Shown: positions 5,998 through 8,221 of the stretch, in pieces
Layout: every line of letters starts with the position of its first letter
Numbering within the stretch: position 1 is the stretch's first letter
DNA from: a bacterium
GTDB lineage: Bacteria > UBA9089 > UBA9088
Assembly (NCBI GenBank): GCA_040756715.1
Contig: JBFLYE010000149.1
Coordinates: forward strand, 1 to 8,221
Length of the DNA stretch: 8,221 nucleotides
Direction of reading: 5' to 3'
Made by a program: the position numbers and the translations under genes
The notes under the pieces: generated by a model
What the model was told of the DNA's origin: nothing
The model's database searches: none
What the model saw: the letters and a program-made list of their open reading frames with translations, nothing else

Positions 5998-6258
5998 ATG
6001 GCTATTAAAAAGAGAAAAATTTCTGTTCTCAAGAATATTCGCCAAAACAAGAAGAGATATCTTTTAAATAAGGCTTGTAAGGCTGAGATAAAATCTTCTA
6101 TTAAATCTATTAAGAAGGGAGAAAAAGAATCCTCCCTGGAAAAACTAAAACTTGCTTTTAAGAAGATTGACAAGGCAGTAAAAAAGGGGATTTTTCATAA
6201 GAATAAGGCAGCACGGCTAAAATCAAAGCTTTCTAAAAGAGTATCTGCAATTGTTTAA
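5998..6258 (+). CDS. rpsT: 30S ribosomal protein S20
   Basis: This 86-residue, very lysine-rich protein has the normal length and all-helical composition of S20, which binds 16S rRNA early in 30S assembly. The sequence starts MAIKKRKISVLKNIRQNKKR and keeps the family features: the N-terminal basic helix, the central SSIKSIKKG segment (33-41) and the C-terminal HKNKAARLKSKLSKRV helix (67-82), in which the conserved HKNKAAR pattern is diagnostic. The ATG lies eight bases behind a -10 box. The stop codon lies inside the start region of scpA, an eight-base overlap, which suggests that scpA is translated from the same message. Confidence 0.95.
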   Translation: MAIKKRKISVLKNIRQNKKRYLLNKACKAEIKSSIKSIKKGEKESSLEKLKLAFKKIDKAVKKGIFHKNKAARLKSKLSKRVSAIV

Positions 6259-6934
6259 ACTTAATCTTGATATATACGAAGGGTCAATAGAGGAGATGCT
6301 TGTTCTTGTAAAAAAGAGAAAGCTCTCTCCTTTGGAATTTGAAATGGCAAAAATAACATCTTCTTATCTTTCCTATCTTAAACTTCAAAGCGAGATTGAA
6401 TTAGAAAAAACACCCCATTTTCTTGTTTTTTTAAGTGAGCTTCTTTTAATAAAATCTTATGTTCTTCTTCCAAGACCACAAGTAATTGAAGAAGGAGATA
6501 ACAACCTCATTTGTTATTTTAAGGAATATGAAGGGTATAAAAAGGCTTCTTTTTGGATTGAAGAGAGGTTTAAAGAACAAGAGGCAAAAATTCCCATAAG
6601 CTTTAAGCAGAAGGATATAGAAGAAGAAATTACAGTCTCTATTTTTGACCTTTTCTCTTCATTAAAGGATATACTTTCCAAAAATAAAGAAAGCCCTGTT
6701 TATGAGCTTGTAATAGATGAGCCAAAAATAGAGGAGGCAATAGAGAGGATAAAGAAGATGTTCTTTAAGATAAAGAAAATAGAAATTGCAATGCTTTTTG
6801 ATGTAGGAGACAGACTTTCGCTTATTGTAACATTCCTTGCAATCCTTGAGCTTATAAGATTAAGGTTTCTTAGGGCAATCCAATACAAGGCATTTTCATC
6901 CATATGGCTTATTAGAACAGAGGGGAGAGGATAG
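6251..6934 (+). CDS. scpA: Segregation and condensation protein A (kleisin)
   Basis: This 227-residue protein fits ScpA, the kleisin subunit that bridges the SMC heads in the chromosome-condensing Smc-ScpA-ScpB complex. The N-terminal domain begins LNLDIYEGSIEEML, equivalent to the usual F-x-GPLDLLL motif but with GS-IEEML instead. A helix with FLVFLSELLLIKSYVLLP (57-74) matches the most conserved block, which contacts the SMC neck. A charged linker (about 76-165) leads to a C-terminal winged-helix region (about 170-222) with LIVTFLAILELIRL (191-204). The TTG start at 6251 overlaps rpsT by eight bases. The later in-frame ATG at 6296 would remove the conserved N-terminal motif and has its purine-rich site directly abutting it, so TTG is preferred. 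The usual partner scpB is not next to it. Confidence 0.88.
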   Translation: MFKLNLDIYEGSIEEMLVLVKKRKLSPLEFEMAKITSSYLSYLKLQSEIELEKTPHFLVFLSELLLIKSYVLLPRPQVIEEGDNNLICYFKEYEGYKKASFWIEERFKEQEAKIPISFKQKDIEEEITVSIFDLFSSLKDILSKNKESPVYELVIDEPKIEEAIERIKKMFFKIKKIEIAMLFDVGDRLSLIVTFLAILELIRLRFLRAIQYKAFSSIWLIRTEGRG

Positions 6935-6948
6935 AGGACAGACAAGAG

Positions 6949-6956
6949 AAGAGAGG
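6949..6956 (+). promoter_or_regulatory. Weak purine-rich ribosome binding site of lspA
   Basis: The bases before the lspA ATG are purine-rich, ending AAGAGAGG three bases before the start codon. This is close to a Shine-Dalgarno sequence but the spacing is short. It is one of only two plausible sites in the window. Confidence 0.35.
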
Positions 6957-6959
6957 TAT

Positions 6960-7406
6960 ATGATACCATTCATCATTGCTATTCTTTTATTTATCCTTGA
7001 CAGGATAACAAAGATTTTGGCTTTAAGAATTTCTCAAAAGATTACAATTTCTTCCTTCCTTGCCCTTTCTCCCACAGGAAATTATGGCCTCTCATTCGGG
7101 TTATTTTCAGGGTATCCTTCTCTTATATTCTGGCTTACCCTCATAATCTGCATCATCCTTGTTGCCTACTCTGTTTTTTTAAAAGAAAAACCTTTATTGT
7201 TTAAGATAGGAATTGGTCTGTTTATTGGTGGTGCTATTTCTAACCTTTTTGACAGAATTATTTATTCCTTTGTTGTCGACTTTATCTCAATTGGGATAGG
7301 AAATATTAGATGGCCAACATTTAACATTGCAGACCTTGGAATAGTTATTGGTGCGATATTGATTATATGTAAAAAAGCCATAAATGAGAAGGCTTCCCCT
7401 TTATAA
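6960..7406 (+). CDS. lspA: Lipoprotein signal peptidase (signal peptidase II)
   Basis: This 148-residue membrane aspartyl protease removes signal peptides from diacylglyceryl-modified prolipoproteins. It has four hydrophobic segments (about 2-22, 52-72, 79-96 and 122-138). Family motifs are intact: LDRITK (13-18), NYGLSFG (41-47, the N-x-G...F-G motif), NLFDR (95-99), VVDF with catalytic Asp107 (105-108), and FNIAD with catalytic Asp125 (121-125). It is a little shorter than E. coli LspA, mainly at the N-terminus and loops. The ATG lies 25 bases after the scpA stop behind a weak purine-rich site. Its 3' end overlaps recO by 23 bases. Its presence, with MlaD, implies a lipoprotein-bearing envelope. 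Confidence 0.95.
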   Translation: MIPFIIAILLFILDRITKILALRISQKITISSFLALSPTGNYGLSFGLFSGYPSLIFWLTLIICIILVAYSVFLKEKPLLFKIGIGLFIGGAISNLFDRIIYSFVVDFISIGIGNIRWPTFNIADLGIVIGAILIICKKAINEKASPL

Positions 7407-8094
7407 AAGCTCTGGGATTGTTCTTTTAAGAAGGGAATTAAAAGAAAGGGATAAATCTGCGGTTATCTACACAGAAAGGTTTGGAAAGATTAAAGTCCAG
7501 GCAAAGGGTGCAAGAAGGATAAAAAGTAGATTTAGCGGCCTTATCGAACCATTTTCTTTTTGTGACTTTTCCTTTTGGTGGGGAGATTATACATCTATTT
7601 TAAGGGAATGTAAAATAATAAGGAGCTTTTCTCCTTTAAGGGAGGATATAGAAAAGATGGAAATGGCATCTTTTATTACAAAGGCCATAAACTCACTTGT
7701 TGGGTTTTCCCATCCAGATTACCATATATTCCAATTGCTCCTTCAAAGCCTTTTGTGGGTAGAAGAAAAAATAGATTTTTTGATAAAACCATTGTTTATA
7801 TTTAAACTAATCTCCCTCCTCGGGCTTTTTCCTTCCCTCTCTAAATGTATATGTTGTCATAAGAAGATAGAGGATGCGGTGGGATTAAACCTTAAGGATG
7901 GAGGGCTTACCTGTAATGAGCATTTAGATGGTTCTTTTCCTATCTCCCAACAGGCTATAAAAATAATAAATTCTCTCTCAAAAATTCCTTTTTTATCTGG
8001 AAAGAGGGTAAGTATTGCAGAAAGCTTAAAAGATGAGATAGATGAGATTAGTCAACGCATCCTTTCTTTTCACGTATGTGTTTATGAATGTTAA
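7384..8094 (+). CDS. recO: DNA repair protein RecO
   Basis: This 236-residue protein matches RecO, which anneals single strands and, with RecR and RecF, loads RecA onto SSB-coated gaps. The N-terminal OB fold (about 1-80) starts YKSSGIVLLRR (7-17) and contains ERDKSAVIYTERFGKIKV (21-38) and the hallmark KGARRIKSR (41-49). A helical domain (about 85-150) precedes a zinc site: C155 and C158, then C177 and His180, a CCCH version of the more common four-cysteine site. The ATG at 7384 lies inside lspA with no Shine-Dalgarno sequence; no better start precedes the conserved YKSSGIVL. The last six residues, from Val231, are encoded by a TAAACA repeat motif and do not look like a normal RecO tail, so the C-terminus may have been replaced and slightly shortened. 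Confidence 0.92.
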   Translation: MRRLPLYKSSGIVLLRRELKERDKSAVIYTERFGKIKVQAKGARRIKSRFSGLIEPFSFCDFSFWWGDYTSILRECKIIRSFSPLREDIEKMEMASFITKAINSLVGFSHPDYHIFQLLLQSLLWVEEKIDFLIKPLFIFKLISLLGLFPSLSKCICCHKKIEDAVGLNLKDGGLTCNEHLDGSFPISQQAIKIINSLSKIPFLSGKRVSIAESLKDEIDEISQRILSFHVCVYEC

Positions 8095-8114
8095 AATAAT
8101 CGTACGTGTTTAGC
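8073..8114. repeat. TAAACA-bounded element, copy 2, overlapping the recO end
   Basis: On the + strand CGTATGTGTTTA (8073-8084) and CGTACGTGTTTAGC (8101-8114) bound a 42-base block that is the inverted counterpart of 5869-5911. The two ends are near-identical direct repeats of each other (11 of 12 bases), 28 bases apart. The first motif supplies codons for recO residues 231-234 and the recO stop lies between the motifs. A further partial motif, CGTTGTTTAGC, occurs at 8141-8151. Confidence 0.5.
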
Positions 8115-8165
8115 TTCTCTCTTAACCAAATTACCATAGCCGTTGTTTAGCTGTCTTATATACCT

Positions 8166-8221
8166 AGGCACAAAGGGGCAAAGGCACAAAGAAAGCAAGT
8201 AATAAATAAACTCTCTCGCCT
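8166..8221. repeat. GGCACAAAG-type hairpin element, copy 2, cut by the window end
   Basis: AGGCACAAAGGGGCAAAGG (8166-8184) runs on into a full AAAGGCACAAAG arm (8180-8191). It is followed by AATAAATAAACTCT (8201-8214) and CTCGCCT at the window end. The reverse complement of the dnaB-mlaE element has the same order: AAAGGCACAAAG, then ATAATGAATAAACTCT, then a pairing GCC-rich arm. The second arm here is incomplete or diverged and continues beyond the window. Confidence 0.7.

Noticed and set aside
6296-6298. Alternative ATG start for scpA
   Set aside because: It would delete the conserved N-terminal SMC-contact motif, and the AGGAG in front has no spacing from the ATG.
8095-8165. Intrinsic terminator after recO
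   Set aside because: No GC-rich stem followed by a T-run is visible; only repeat motifs are present before the GGCACAAAG element.

Overview
The window reads as a compact, AT-rich chromosomal stretch from an uncultivated Gram-negative-type bacterium. All eleven recognisable genes lie on the + strand and almost all are housekeeping genes. A diderm envelope is implied by an MlaE/MlaF/MlaD lipid transporter, a lipoprotein signal peptidase, and a sugar dehydrogenase of the type found in lipid A clusters. Arginine is mostly AGA/AGG and the intergenic spaces carry short repeats, a style common in candidate-phylum genomes. I cannot name the phylum from sequence alone; an Omnitrophota- or Desantisbacteria-like lineage is only a guess.

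Layout. (1) Bases 69-1025: a Gfo/Idh/MocA oxidoreductase, probably a UDP-GlcNAc 3-dehydrogenase-like enzyme. (2) 1052-3166: rpsR-rplI-dnaB, the usual ribosomal/replicative-helicase block but without rpsF and ssb in front. (3) 3239-5801: mlaE-mlaF-mlaD with overlapping start and stop codons. A possible 34-codon membrane mini-ORF (5798-5902) overlaps the mlaD stop. (4) 5998-8094: rpsT-scpA-lspA-recO, with overlaps between rpsT and scpA and between lspA and recO. No gene-free stretch exceeds 300 bases; the longest (5802-5997) holds the mini-ORF, a repeat and the rpsT promoter.

How the genes work together. The Mla proteins form a phospholipid ABC transporter between the two membranes: permease, ATPase and substrate-binding MCE protein. 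LspA matures outer-membrane lipoproteins. DnaB, ScpA and RecO serve replication, chromosome condensation and recombinational repair. S18, L9 and S20 are ribosomal proteins. No new defence, metabolic or mobile system is visible.

The unusual content is regulatory and repetitive. Three genes (69, 1052, 5998) have a sigma70-like -10 box ending only 6-8 bases before the ATG, which predicts leaderless mRNAs. Most other starts also lack a Shine-Dalgarno sequence; mlaD is the clear exception. Three kinds of intergenic repeat are present: a 32-bp inverted repeat of heptamers in front of dnaB; a GGCACAAAG hairpin element in two copies in opposite orientation; and a roughly 42-bp element bounded by TAAACA motifs, also in two inverted copies, one of which seems to supply the last codons of recO.
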